Part shown: positions 15,282-24,539 of the stretch, in pieces
Layout of the letters: each line of letters opens with the position of its first letter
How positions within the stretch are numbered: position 1 is the first letter of the stretch
NCBI GenBank assembly: GCA_021324135.1
Contig: JAJPJO010000365.1
Location: 1-36,933 of the forward strand
Direction: 5' to 3'
Length of the DNA stretch: 36,933 bases
Origin: Pseudomonadota bacterium
GTDB lineage: Bacteria > Cyanobacteriota > Vampirovibrionia > Obscuribacterales > Obscuribacteraceae
Position numbers and translations under genes: made by a program
Notes under the pieces: model-generated
Told to the model about the DNA's origin: nothing
Database searches by the model: none
The model's input: the letters and a program-made list of their open reading frames with translations, nothing else

Positions 15282-16700
15282 ATGAACGCTCAACAGATGA
15301 AGACCAAGAATTGTCCGACTTGCAACCGTAGCTTACCGGCCGATGCGCATTTTTGCGGGTTTGACGGCACCTATCTTGAGATGCCGCCCAAAGTCGAGGG
15401 CCCGGACAAAGTCTGCCCGAAGTGCAAGAAGATATATCCGGCCTATGCTCAGTACTGCGCAATTGAAGGGGCGGCGCTGGTGCAATCGGCGCAGACAGCG
15501 CCGAAGGAGCCCCAGATACAGGTTTCGCCCGCTGATGGCAAGCCCTATTTGCAAGCCAGTCCCGGCGCTAAAGACAAAGATGTGAATTTCGAGCGCCACG
15601 ACACGGCGCTCATGCAGGAGGTTGGCTTCGGGCAGGCCCTCAAGGACGGCGGCTCGGGCGAGTCTGCCGCGTCGGGTCCGCCGACGCCGCCGCAATCCGC
15701 ATTTGCGCCGCCGCCATTTCCCGGACAGCAAAACACGCAAGCAGCTCCGCCCGCCCAGGCACCACCCTCACAACCAGCGCCGGGGCAAGCCTCAACAGGC
15801 GCATCAGAAGCGCTTTCTTCCACAGGCGGCTATTCCGGCAATTTGATCGGCAAGGTCATCGACAACAAATACCTGGTTCAATCCATGCTCGGCGAAGGCG
15901 GCATGGCGGTTGTCTACAAAGCTCACCATACGATTATGGAGCGGACCGTCGTGATCAAAGTCATGCACGGCTGGCTGATGGCCAACGATAAATCGATCGA
16001 GCGATTCATGCGCGAGTGCAAGACGACGGCTAAACTCAGCCATCCCAACATTGTCACCGTATATGATGTCGGCTCTCTTGGTGGAAACGCACCATATCTG
16101 GTGATGGAATACATCAAGGGTGAGGCACTGGCGGACAAGATCCACCGCCAGGGAGCGCTGCCCTTTAGCACCACGGCCAATATCATCATTCAAATGTGCC
16201 GCGGCTTGCAAGAAGCCCACAATCACGGGGTTATACACCGCGACTTGAAGCCCGACAACGTTCTGCTCCAGGATAAATCGGATCGCCCTGATTGGGTCAA
16301 GATAGTGGACTTCGGCATTTCTCATATCGTTCATGAGAGCGGCAAACGCCTGACTAAAACAGGACGCATGGTCGGCACGCCGGAGTACATAGCGCCTGAG
16401 CAATTGAAAGACAAGCCTATGGATATGCGCACCGATCTTTATGCGCTTGGAATTATGATTTATGAAATGCTCACCGGTCACGTTCCATTTGAAGGGGAAA
16501 GCGCAGAGTCAATATTGATGAAGCATCTCATGGACGAACCGCCGCCAATGAGCAAGTACAAGCCGGAGTTCAAGGATGGAACGCCGTTTGATGCCATCGT
16601 CACCAAACTGTTGCAAAAAGATCCGGATGCCCGCTATCAAACAGCAACCGAGTTGCGACTCGATGTAGAGCAGACGCTCTCTCAAGTCTGGCGAGGCTAA
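15282..16700 (+). CDS. Ser/Thr protein kinase with N-terminal zinc ribbons
   Basis: The product is 472 residues. The N-terminus carries CPTC (11-14) and Cys25, with a second ribbon of CPKC (45-48) and Cys59, so Cys pairing is partial compared with the neighbour. A Pro/Ala/Gln-rich linker fills about 130-180. The kinase domain spans about 196-468: Gly loop GEGGMA (204-209), VIK with Lys226, HRDLKPDN with catalytic Asp321, DFG at 343-345, GTPEYIAPEQ near 365-374, and a RTDLYALG helix. All catalytic residues are present. It is of the PknB/STKc type common in soil bacteria. It has no membrane helix, so membrane recruitment might come from the neighbouring zinc-ribbon protein. ATG 15282 is preceded by AAGAAGAG. 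Confidence 0.93.
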   Translation: MNAQQMKTKNCPTCNRSLPADAHFCGFDGTYLEMPPKVEGPDKVCPKCKKIYPAYAQYCAIEGAALVQSAQTAPKEPQIQVSPADGKPYLQASPGAKDKDVNFERHDTALMQEVGFGQALKDGGSGESAASGPPTPPQSAFAPPPFPGQQNTQAAPPAQAPPSQPAPGQASTGASEALSSTGGYSGNLIGKVIDNKYLVQSMLGEGGMAVVYKAHHTIMERTVVIKVMHGWLMANDKSIERFMRECKTTAKLSHPNIVTVYDVGSLGGNAPYLVMEYIKGEALADKIHRQGALPFSTTANIIIQMCRGLQEAHNHGVIHRDLKPDNVLLQDKSDRPDWVKIVDFGISHIVHESGKRLTKTGRMVGTPEYIAPEQLKDKPMDMRTDLYALGIMIYEMLTGHVPFEGESAESILMKHLMDEPPPMSKYKPEFKDGTPFDAIVTKLLQKDPDARYQTATELRLDVEQTLSQVWRG

Positions 16701-16772
16701 GCCGTCGTCTCACAACATTCTCACAATCTTTCTGTACCATGCCCTCATCGTTGGTTGGAGTTGAGCACGAGC

Positions 16773-17855
16773 ATGGGTATTGAAGGCAACTTTCAACGGT
16801 CTTCGGCTTTGAAGACGCAAGCGGATCTTCTCTTTCTGGGCGGCGATCAAGCTCAGAGCGGCAAGCGTCCGGAGGTTCACGATTTCAGCCCGGCGCGCAC
16901 CAGCGAGCGCGCCAAAACAACATTTGAACTCGACGGTGTCACACCTGCTTTTGTCGAGGAGTTTCGACCAGACGGCAGCAGACGCAGCCTCACTACTTAT
17001 CATGACGGAAGAAAGAACGAGACTTCCTATTACGTCCCTGCTCCTGGCGGGAATGAACGTTTGATGCGTTCGGTGAAATATCACGATGACAGCGGTAATG
17101 GTATCATGTCCGATACCACGTACATTTACACGGGCGCAACCGAGACCGGCTGGGATTCAAAAGACTACCGCCCGGATGGTTCCTTGTCAGGGCTGACCAG
17201 CTGGCGCGCCGCCGTCAAGGACGAATCCGGAGCAGTGCTGTTGCCAAACTATTTTGCCAGTACCAATTACGAACCGAACGGTCGCGTCAAGAAAGAGAGC
17301 ATCACATCAGGCGATCATACAACCACGACAGAGTATGAAGCCGATGGGAAAACAGCAAAGCGCGTCGAGCGCTTCGAGCGCTCCGGGGAGTCGCCATTTG
17401 CCGGCACCATGACCATCGAGGAATTCAGCGGCGGCATACGCAGGGCACGCACTGTCGAGGATCATGAGCGAAACGGTCATGTTAATGAAGTGTTGCATGA
17501 AGATTTCGACGCCAACGGGCAATTGAACTTCAGGCGATACCCTCATCACGATGAAACCATCGGCCGGGACGTCACCCGCGTCGAGCACTACACAGCCGGT
17601 AATTTAAGCAGTTGGGTCGAGCAAATGACGAACGAGCATGGATACAGTTTCATCACTCGTCAGTTTGCAGTCGATCAAAATGGTAGCGGAACAGAAGTGC
17701 GTTATTCGCTAGCTAAGCCAAGCACATCCTGGTGGCCCTGGGCTGGTCCGACCAAGCTGGAGTCTAATGAACGCGTTCCCGATAATGCCGTGTCCGTTCC
17801 ACAACTGAAGATAAGGTATGTTGGTGATTCAAATTCGATCAGGCAAATCAAGTGA
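16773..17855 (+). CDS. MORN/YwqK-like beta-repeat protein of unknown function
   Basis: The product is 360 residues and has no signal peptide or membrane segment. From about residue 50 to 330 the sequence is a string of short beta repeats with Tyr/Phe, then x-x-(D/N)-G, then polar residues: EFRPDGSRRSL, YHDGRKNE, DYRPDGSLSG, NYEPNGRVKK, EYEADGKTAK, DFDANGQLNF. This is the pattern of MORN-variant or YwqK-like repeats, though the exact family is unresolved. The frame opens at TTG 16755, but ATG 16773 with GGAG 12 bases upstream is preferred. It follows the kinase gene by 72 bases and may be part of the same transcript, ending at the terminators beyond 17882. Confidence 0.65.
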   Translation: MGIEGNFQRSSALKTQADLLFLGGDQAQSGKRPEVHDFSPARTSERAKTTFELDGVTPAFVEEFRPDGSRRSLTTYHDGRKNETSYYVPAPGGNERLMRSVKYHDDSGNGIMSDTTYIYTGATETGWDSKDYRPDGSLSGLTSWRAAVKDESGAVLLPNYFASTNYEPNGRVKKESITSGDHTTTTEYEADGKTAKRVERFERSGESPFAGTMTIEEFSGGIRRARTVEDHERNGHVNEVLHEDFDANGQLNFRRYPHHDETIGRDVTRVEHYTAGNLSSWVEQMTNEHGYSFITRQFAVDQNGSGTEVRYSLAKPSTSWWPWAGPTKLESNERVPDNAVSVPQLKIRYVGDSNSIRQIK

Positions 17856-17881
17856 AGTGGCAATGGTGCAGCTGAGGTAAG

Positions 17882-17927
17882 AGCTATAAAAACAATCGAG
17901 ACGGCTCAACTCGATAACAGCTTTTTT
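17882..17927 (+). terminator. Terminator candidate after the kinase cluster
   Basis: The inner stem ATCGAG/CTCGAT (17894-17899 and 17909-17914) is flanked by AGCT pairs and followed by a run of six T (17922-17927). The next hairpin at 17945-17975 backs it up. The wider gap 17856-18268 otherwise holds no gene I can support. Confidence 0.45.
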
Positions 17928-17944
17928 GCGGGGTAAGAAACAGG

Positions 17945-17975
17945 GCGGATCTTTATGGTCCGCTTTGTTATTTTT
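17945..17975 (+). terminator. Second terminator candidate
   Basis: The stem GCGGA/TCCGC (17945-17949 and 17959-17963) is followed by TTTGTTATTTTT. It is a short stem with a strong T-tract. Confidence 0.5.
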
Positions 17976-18268
17976 CAATGGAAAATTTCAGGAGCAATGG
18001 CCGTGCCGATCAAAGTGATCTCAATAGCAATCGTGTCTGCCGTCTCGCTGTCGATCGCCTGAATCGGAAGACTTGCATGGACTGCCCTGTAGTATCGAAT
18101 CTGGTGGCAGGACGATGCCTGTTGGCGGCGAATGACCGGTTGAACCTCGATCGGCAAAATGATGTCGTTAAGCATCTGAGCACTATCTAGTAACCACTCA
18201 TGAGCAGAGCCTCTTGGTGCTAGGATTGGCATAGGGGTGCGCCAAACGACGGCAAAAGGGCGGATGTG

Positions 18269-18823
18269 ATGAAAGGTGCTCGAACATTCTTTTTGCTCAC
18301 GCTGGTTATTTCGATTGCTTCTTGCCACGTCTTCTTAAGCGCATGCAGTCAAACGAGCGGTAGCCAACCTACATCGTTTTCCCTGGAGGAAAGCCAACGT
18401 TTTGGCGATAATCGCGGCGCCAACGATGCTGTCTATGGATCAGAAAAACATATAAAAACCGGGCTGGCTGCAAGCAACCAGTGGAACTTACCGGAAGCTA
18501 AGGGCACGCTTGAAGCTGAGCAAGAACGAACATTTGCCATGGCTGAGCGATTGCGAGAAAGCGGCAAATCGGAAATGGCGATCGACAATTACAAGAAATT
18601 GCTGGCCATGATTGAATTTGGAAACACGCAGCCGGGTGCCGCGAAAAATCGACTGGTTATACCAGCGGAGATGGGGCTGGCTAAGGCCTATTGCGATTGT
18701 CGGAAAACCGAAGAGGCTCGCAATGAAGTCAACAAGGTCCTGGCGCTGGATGCACAGAATAAAGAAGCGAGAGCTCTCATCAATAGTCTTGAGCCGAGTC
18801 GTATGGAAGCTCGGTCTCCATAA
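18269..18823 (+). CDS. Small TPR-like lipoprotein
   Basis: The product is 184 residues. A hydrophobic signal of about 25 residues ends in the lipobox L-S-A-C with Cys26, so the protein should be lipidated and membrane anchored. Residues about 80-175 form helical pairs typical of tetratricopeptide repeats (AERLRESGKSEMAIDNYKKLL; GLAKAYCDCRKTEEARNEVNKVLALDAQNKEA). ATG 18269 is chosen because AAGGG (18256-18260) lies eight bases upstream; GTG 18266 is an in-frame alternative. It is transcribed toward the TPR-CHAT gene but separated from it by a palindromic repeat. Its partner is unknown. Confidence 0.75.
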   Translation: MKGARTFFLLTLVISIASCHVFLSACSQTSGSQPTSFSLEESQRFGDNRGANDAVYGSEKHIKTGLAASNQWNLPEAKGTLEAEQERTFAMAERLRESGKSEMAIDNYKKLLAMIEFGNTQPGAAKNRLVIPAEMGLAKAYCDCRKTEEARNEVNKVLALDAQNKEARALINSLEPSRMEARSP

Positions 18824-18916
18824 AAGGGGAGGCCCGGGCTATTGTGCTGTCAGGACTTAGAGCCCCGTATCAGCGGCGCTCACATCTCTGATTTGTTTAA
18901 TGGGCGACCAGAGTGT

Positions 18917-19035
18917 GCTGCCCTAATTTTTATCCCTACCTTGGTGAAGAGAATTTTTCCAAAAAATCTTACAACCGGTTGTCTGTCAGATTTTTCGGCA
19001 AAATTCTCTACGACTAGAGCCGGGAAAAAAGTGCC
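18917..19035. repeat. Dispersed intergenic palindromic repeat, copy 3
   Basis: The core stem has GAGAATTTT and AAAATTCTC arms (18950 and 19001 regions). Inner arms AAAAAATCT-TACA and TCTGT-AGATTTTT meet across an ACCGGTTG loop. Poly-T-rich and poly-A-rich outer arms are as in the other copies. It lies between the lipoprotein gene and the CHAT gene. Confidence 0.7.
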
Positions 19036-19199
19036 ATACCCCGGGGGGCCGGGCGGTCGCAGCATTCAACAGGCAGCCGACCCGGGAAATCCCACCTCTG
19101 GCTGTAATCATCAAATCTGGTCCGTCCTTAAAATTGGGCGCGGCACGCCTGTCTAATTCCTCATTAAAAGATCGTAGAATGATTACGTCTGGCGAATTT

Positions 19200-19227
19200 T
19201 GGCGGTTCAGACGTGGCGGTTCAGACG
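19200..19227 (+). repeat. 14-bp perfect tandem duplication
   Basis: TGGCGGTTCAGACG occurs twice head to tail, 20 bases before the GTG start of the CHAT gene. It may be a recent slippage or duplication in the leader region. Confidence 0.6.
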
Positions 19228-19247
19228 ACTTCGACCAGGAGGTGTTC

Positions 19248-22200
19248 GTGAGCAGGATCAGATCGCGCTCGGCAGTAACTCTTTTGTTGACTGCCTGCCT
19301 GCTTTTTTCTCAAACTGCAGCTTCATCGCAGGTCGATACGGACAGCCTTGAGAAACAGCTTGCTAAGGCGCGTAAGTCGGGCAATAAGCAAGATGAGTCG
19401 CGAGTTCTCTACGATCTGGGCGTTAAGGCGTTGGAGAGGGGCGACAGTAAGACAGCTGAAGCTCTTGTCCGCCAGTCTCTGGAAATCGACAACTCCCTGC
19501 CGGATGCGCAGACAAAGTCGAAGAAAGACAACCAGGAATTTTATCCTCCGGTGCACACACGCTGTGCTCTCGCTCAGATTTTGGCTGCTCAGGGACGTTT
19601 TGATGAGGCACTGCCATTGTTGCAGGAAGCAGCCGATCGAGCCAACAAGATGGGTTTGGCGTCGGAAGCCGCCAAAATAACCAAGCAAGTGGGCAGCGTC
19701 TATATTGCTCTAAATCAGCGCGAGAAGGCGGCGGAGACATTCAATCGAGCAATCGAGATGGCTAAGCAAGCCGACAACCACGAGTGCGAGGTGGCTTGCT
19801 TAACTGAATTGGCCGTTCTTTCCAGACAGCAACAAAAACTGGATGAGGCGCTCGGCTATCTGAAGAAAGCTGCTCAAGTTGCCGAAGACACGCTCGACAA
19901 CGTCGCTGTCGGGCGAGTCCTGGACGAGTTCGGGCGCACTTACTCCGATATGAACTTGTCCGAGCAAGCTCTGGAGTATTATCAAAAGGCCGCCAAAGAG
20001 TACGAGGCGGGCGGGGAGCTGGAGCTGCTCGCCCGTGTTCTTGTCTCCATGGGCGAGGTGGAGCTAAAGGATCGCAAGCCGCAAGAGGCGATTCCCTATC
20101 TGCTGAAGGCGCAGAAACAGGTCTCTGAGGATACCGATGCCAAAACATTGGCTCGTATAATGAACGCGCTTGGTGCTGCCAAAGCGGACACCGGGGCGTT
20201 TGATGAAGCCAGACAATTGCACAAGAACGCTGAGAAAGTGGCCGATCGCGGCAAGAATTATTCCGAGGAGCTGACGGCGATCACTGAGCAAGGATACGAT
20301 TTCCTTTTGCAAGGCGGCTCGGAAAAGGCTTTGCGTGAGTTTCTCCGCGCCCAGAAGTTTGGTGACAAATACCCATTCCCCGCCGCCAGGAGAGCCGAAC
20401 TACTCGAGCATGTCGGCATGGGCTACCGATCGGTGGCGCAAATGCGGGCCGCCATAAAATGTTATTTGGAAGCGGCCCGTCTTTACGGCGAAGCAAAGAA
20501 ACCGCTCGAGCAGGCGCTTAACCTCGATAGCGTGGCAGCTGCCTATCTCGATCAGGGCGACATGGATCAATTCCAGAAGTATCATGATGCCGCCAAGTCG
20601 ACTTTCGGCAGTATCGCTGGTGGTGCAGGTGAGTCTGCGAAAACAGCGACGACGAACGTCAATAAGCGCGTTCAGGCCGCCATCTCCTATAACTATGGAC
20701 AATACTGTGTCTTCAAGAATCAGTACGCCGATGCTATTCCAGCCTTCGAGCAATCTCTGGAGGCTTACAAGTCATGCGGTGATACTCTGGGCCACTGCCA
20801 GGCGCTGCGTGGACTGGGTCTTACTTATCTGCTTCTCGGTCAGGCCGGTAAGTCACGAGAGTATTTCGAAGCAGCATCAACGCTGGCCGACAAGCTGGGC
20901 AATATAGAGAGTCAATGGGACTGCGCTACCGGTCTTGGGAAAGCTTATCTCGAGCTCGGCGACACGACTCATGCCGAGCAAATGCTCCGAAAGGCGGTAG
21001 CATTAGCTGATCAGGAACGCAACCGACTATCGCGCGACAGCTTCAAAACTGCGGCACTCGATTTGCGCGAAGATTGTTTCCTCGATCTGATCTCGGTGTT
21101 AATTCAATCGAAACGCTACGATCAAGCCCTGGAGATTGCTGAAAAAGGCAGAGCCAGAGCCTTCCTCGATATGCTGGAGGGCAGAAGACAATCAAGCATC
21201 ACGCAAAAGCGGCTTGCATCTGTTGCTCCAAACGATCTTACCGCTGAGGTGATCGAGTCTGACGAAGCGCAGTCCAAGCCGGTTCAAATCGCCATGGCCA
21301 CTGTTCCTAACGCCGGCTTTAGATCGGTTAGCGTGACACCAAAAACGACGAATGTAATCGAGGCTTCCGTCATCTCGCCGACTAACGCCAAGCCCCCAAC
21401 CCTGGCAGAAATAAAAGCACTGGTCAAAGGCTGTAACACATATCTCGTCGAGTACCTGACTATGCCCGACAAGGTCGTAATCTGGGTTCTTAAGCCGGAC
21501 GGCGAGGTTGCCGATGTTGTCACGGTCAAGGTAAAGCTCAGCGACCTGAAGGATCAAATCCGCGACACGTACGCATCGATTACAACTCAACCTAAGGGTA
21601 TGGAAGAACTGCACGCTTTGAACAAGAAGCGGCAGGATAACTTGCAAGCATTGTACAAAACGCTTGTAGAGCCGATTGAGCCGCTTTTGCCCAAAGATGA
21701 GAATGCGGTTGTGACAATCGTTCCGCACCAGGCTCTCTTCAACGTGCCATTCTCGGCGTTGATTTCAGGCAAGGGGCGTTTCTTCATTGAAGATCACACC
21801 CTGGCATATCTGCCTGCTATCGGAGTCTTGAGAGCAACTAATGAAATAGACGCGGAAGTGCAATCGCAGAAAAATTCATTGCTTGCTTTCGGCAACCCGA
21901 TCACGGAGGCTAACAAATTCCTCGGCAAACTACCCTATGCAGAGAAAGAAGTGAAAAAAGTGGCGTCACTCTTCGGGCAAGGCGACACCGATGTCGAAGT
22001 TGGCGCGACCGCTACTAAAGCGAAGTTCCGTGATCTGGCCCCGAAATATGGCTTCATTCATCTGGCCACCCACGGTTTGATCAACCAGGATCAACCGATG
22101 GACTCAGCCGTAGTCCTGGCACCCGAGGGTGATGATGACGGGCTGTTGACCGTCAAAGACATATTGCAATTGCCGGCGCTGAAGTCGAAGATGATCGTCC

Positions 22201-22547
22201 TCTCGGCCTGTCAAACCGGAAAGGGGAAGGTCACGGGCGACGGCGTGGTCGGTCTGTCGCGCGCATTCATGATTGCCGGAACAACCTCCGTGATGGTGAG
22301 CTTGTGGAGCGTTGATGACGTCATGACCGAGTATCAGATGGAATCGCTGTACTACGAGCTGCTGCACGGCGCCAATAAAGCCGGGGCGCTTCGCAAGGCG
22401 CAATTGAAGACGATTAATTTTATGGAGAAAGGATTGCCATCTTCACGAAGCGATGAAAGCAGCAAAGCAGCTGCTGGCACCGCCGGTGGTATTAGAGCGA
22501 ACCCGCGCTACTGGGCTGCATTCCAATTAATTGGCGAGTACAAGTAA
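19248..22547 (+). CDS. Exported TPR-CHAT protein with intact His/Cys protease dyad
   Basis: The product is 1099 residues from GTG 19248, which has AGGAGG nearby (19237-19242). A 38-codon upstream extension in the frame lacks a ribosome site and a signal. A signal peptide spans about 1-27 (SAVTLLLTACLLFSQTAASS). TPR repeats fill about 30-620, many with canonical A/G-Y-A spacing. A linker follows, then the CHAT (caspase HetF-associated with TPRs) domain at about 770-1097. It contains HQALFNVPF, FIHLATHG with His942, and VLSACQTG with Cys988 in the catalytic positions, followed by GVVGLSRAFMIAGTTSVMVSLW. CHAT proteins cleave after basic or small residues in prokaryotic and plant-like caspase-family systems. 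An exported form suggests an envelope or extracellular target. The convergent beta-barrel gene ends 14 bases past its stop. Confidence 0.92.
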   Translation: MSRIRSRSAVTLLLTACLLFSQTAASSQVDTDSLEKQLAKARKSGNKQDESRVLYDLGVKALERGDSKTAEALVRQSLEIDNSLPDAQTKSKKDNQEFYPPVHTRCALAQILAAQGRFDEALPLLQEAADRANKMGLASEAAKITKQVGSVYIALNQREKAAETFNRAIEMAKQADNHECEVACLTELAVLSRQQQKLDEALGYLKKAAQVAEDTLDNVAVGRVLDEFGRTYSDMNLSEQALEYYQKAAKEYEAGGELELLARVLVSMGEVELKDRKPQEAIPYLLKAQKQVSEDTDAKTLARIMNALGAAKADTGAFDEARQLHKNAEKVADRGKNYSEELTAITEQGYDFLLQGGSEKALREFLRAQKFGDKYPFPAARRAELLEHVGMGYRSVAQMRAAIKCYLEAARLYGEAKKPLEQALNLDSVAAAYLDQGDMDQFQKYHDAAKSTFGSIAGGAGESAKTATTNVNKRVQAAISYNYGQYCVFKNQYADAIPAFEQSLEAYKSCGDTLGHCQALRGLGLTYLLLGQAGKSREYFEAASTLADKLGNIESQWDCATGLGKAYLELGDTTHAEQMLRKAVALADQERNRLSRDSFKTAALDLREDCFLDLISVLIQSKRYDQALEIAEKGRARAFLDMLEGRRQSSITQKRLASVAPNDLTAEVIESDEAQSKPVQIAMATVPNAGFRSVSVTPKTTNVIEASVISPTNAKPPTLAEIKALVKGCNTYLVEYLTMPDKVVIWVLKPDGEVADVVTVKVKLSDLKDQIRDTYASITTQPKGMEELHALNKKRQDNLQALYKTLVEPIEPLLPKDENAVVTIVPHQALFNVPFSALISGKGRFFIEDHTLAYLPAIGVLRATNEIDAEVQSQKNSLLAFGNPITEANKFLGKLPYAEKEVKKVASLFGQGDTDVEVGATATKAKFRDLAPKYGFIHLATHGLINQDQPMDSAVVLAPEGDDDGLLTVKDILQLPALKSKMIVLSACQTGKGKVTGDGVVGLSRAFMIAGTTSVMVSLWSVDDVMTEYQMESLYYELLHGANKAGALRKAQLKTINFMEKGLPSSRSDESSKAAAGTAGGIRANPRYWAAFQLIGEYK

Positions 22548-22561
22548 TTCAAAAAATCAGT

Positions 22562-24208
22562 CTATTTGCTGGTGCTGGCGAGTTTGGGCAACTTGATTGG
22601 CGGTACGGCCGGTTTCACGACTGAGAGGCGCACTCCGCCGAAGACGCGGAAGTTGTAGCCTGCATATCCTGGGCTGCCGTTGGCGCCGATGTTGAAGATC
22701 TCTTGTGTGCGGCAATAAACATCAGTCGCGATCGGCAGAGCCAGCCGCCTTGCCACTTCCTGAGTCAATATGACCACCTGGTTGTCGTGACCGAATCGCA
22801 ATGCCTTCTTCCCGAAGTTATCGTCCAGGGTATTGTCGACCAGGAACTGCCAACGCCCCATCCTCTTGAAGTATCCCAGTGAGTAGAACTGATCGCCTTC
22901 CTGCAGCTTGTTCAGAATGCCGCGATAACGAATCTGTCCGACCACGGTGGCATATAAGGTGCCACCCATGAACTGCTGATTCAAACTCAATTGAGGCAAG
23001 AGGTCGTTGTAATAGAATCCCGAGAATCGGTCCGGATCGAAGAATAAGACGCGATCTGTAAATGAAGCGGTCAATCGTGTTCCATGCCTGGCCAGAGTGC
23101 TCTGCAGGATGTCCTGATCAAATGTGCCGCCGATATTGTGGAAGTTGCGGCTCAGGTCCGGGAAGAACTGGCTCTTGGTTGAGAGGGTTGGCGTTTTGAA
23201 TGGAAACGGATTGACGAGGATGTAATTCGTGATAGTCGAGTTGCGGTTGTAGCTTGCGTACTGATCTCTCAAGAAGAAGTAGTTGCCGGAAATTCGGGTT
23301 GAACGTGTCAATGCCCATCCAACCACAGTGTTTGGCAGAATACGATAGACGAAGTCCGAACGCCGGCCCTTTGCCGTTTGATAAACGTTGGTCTCAAGGC
23401 GAATCGAATTGTCGATTACCGCACTGAAGAACAAACGTGGAGGCAATCTCATCAGCATCGACGTCTTCATCTCGTCGAATCGGTTGAACGCGGGTGTGCG
23501 CCGCGGTAAGCTGACGGGTGTGAGTTCAACCTGACCCGCCTCACCGGATGTGGTGTCGGTAGGTATCGATTGCGCAATTGAATTAGATTGGCTGGTCGAG
23601 CCTCTTAAGGACATAGCATCGGCTTGGGTGGCACTTTCGGGTGCATCTTCCTTCGCGATACTCTTGTTGGTTCCCGTGTCGGCTGTGCTCGAGATGCTGG
23701 CGTCAGCACCAGAGCTAACACCATCTGTGGTGATGCCGATGCTGCTTGCCGGTGAATTAATTTCGGCGATAGCGCCGGGGGCAGTAATGTTCTTTGTGGT
23801 CGCATTAGTGTCGGCAAGCCCGATGGCTTTACTAATGCTGCTGTTATTCGTTTCGCCAACCGGATTAATGCCAGTGATGTTGCTGGTGCCGGCCGCATCT
23901 ATTGTGTTTGCTGTCGCCTTCTCGCCTGCAGTATCAAATGTGGTGGCATATGCATTGGCGGCGATATTTCGTATATCGGAATTATATGCGATTCTTTGCT
24001 GGGCAGCAGATGACGGCTTCAAAGATAGCGCTTTTGCACTTCTAGCAGCGGCAATCTCGGCATTGGATGGCATGGTAAGAGTACCGGGAGCCGTGTCAAA
24101 TGTCGTCCCTGGCAAGCCTTGAGCTCTTGCGGGCGCCGAGGAAAGTCCTAATAAAGCTGACACCAAAAGCGGTGCAGCGTGCGTCCAGTTTGGCTTCATT
24201 GAAGTCAT
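22562..24208 (-). CDS. Outer-membrane beta-barrel candidate with low-complexity N-terminal linker
   Basis: The product is 548 residues. The signal peptide (1-29, ending SAPARA) has an Ala-x-Ala cut. Residues about 50-220 are low-complexity Ser/Thr/Ala/Asn/Ile-rich, with no helix or domain visible. Residues about 230-530 alternate hydrophobic and polar residues with aromatic girdles (FLRDQYASYNR, RYRGILNKL, FYSLGYFKRMGRWQFLVDN), which suggests a transmembrane beta-barrel or a surface beta structure. No family was recognised. It is convergent with the CHAT gene at 14 bases. ATG 24208 has no clear ribosome site; an in-frame ATG nine bases inside (MKPNW) is the alternative. If exported and surface-exposed, it could be the CHAT protein's neighbour in the envelope, but only location supports that. 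Confidence 0.7.
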   Translation of the reverse strand: MTSMKPNWTHAAPLLVSALLGLSSAPARAQGLPGTTFDTAPGTLTMPSNAEIAAARSAKALSLKPSSAAQQRIAYNSDIRNIAANAYATTFDTAGEKATANTIDAAGTSNITGINPVGETNNSSISKAIGLADTNATTKNITAPGAIAEINSPASSIGITTDGVSSGADASISSTADTGTNKSIAKEDAPESATQADAMSLRGSTSQSNSIAQSIPTDTTSGEAGQVELTPVSLPRRTPAFNRFDEMKTSMLMRLPPRLFFSAVIDNSIRLETNVYQTAKGRRSDFVYRILPNTVVGWALTRSTRISGNYFFLRDQYASYNRNSTITNYILVNPFPFKTPTLSTKSQFFPDLSRNFHNIGGTFDQDILQSTLARHGTRLTASFTDRVLFFDPDRFSGFYYNDLLPQLSLNQQFMGGTLYATVVGQIRYRGILNKLQEGDQFYSLGYFKRMGRWQFLVDNTLDDNFGKKALRFGHDNQVVILTQEVARRLALPIATDVYCRTQEIFNIGANGSPGYAGYNFRVFGGVRLSVVKPAVPPIKLPKLASTSK

Positions 24209-24539
24209 GATTCAGCTAGTAGTAAAGAGGATTTAAGAGATTCCGAGTTTCCAGCAGGAATGTGCCACCATTCGAGTTGACATGGATTATAGCCGACTTC
24301 TTTCTTGCATAATAGTCATGTGTCTAATCTATGGGCTCAAACCCTGATTGAATGGAGCAGGTTGTGGAGAACGTTTTGCCCCGGCAGGTGGGAGAAACAA
24401 ATGACGTCGGACACTTTTTTTACCAGACGAAGTTGCTTCAGCTGCCTTCACAATCGCAGAGCTTCAGATGAAGATCTGGTAATCATGTGTGCATCAATCG
24501 TTTCACCCCGATGATATTCACCCCAGGCGCAGAGGAATA
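24209..24539. other. Intergenic stretch without a supported gene
   Basis: The region between the divergent beta-barrel gene and the thioesterase gene holds only short frames with no ribosome site. No convincing structured RNA or repeat was seen. Confidence 0.5.

Noticed and set aside
17975..18328. 117-codon minus-strand frame with protein-like stretches
   Set aside because: It has no ribosome site, and the plus-strand lipoprotein gene overlaps its 5' part. It sits in a terminator-flanked gap. It could be real, but the evidence is too thin.
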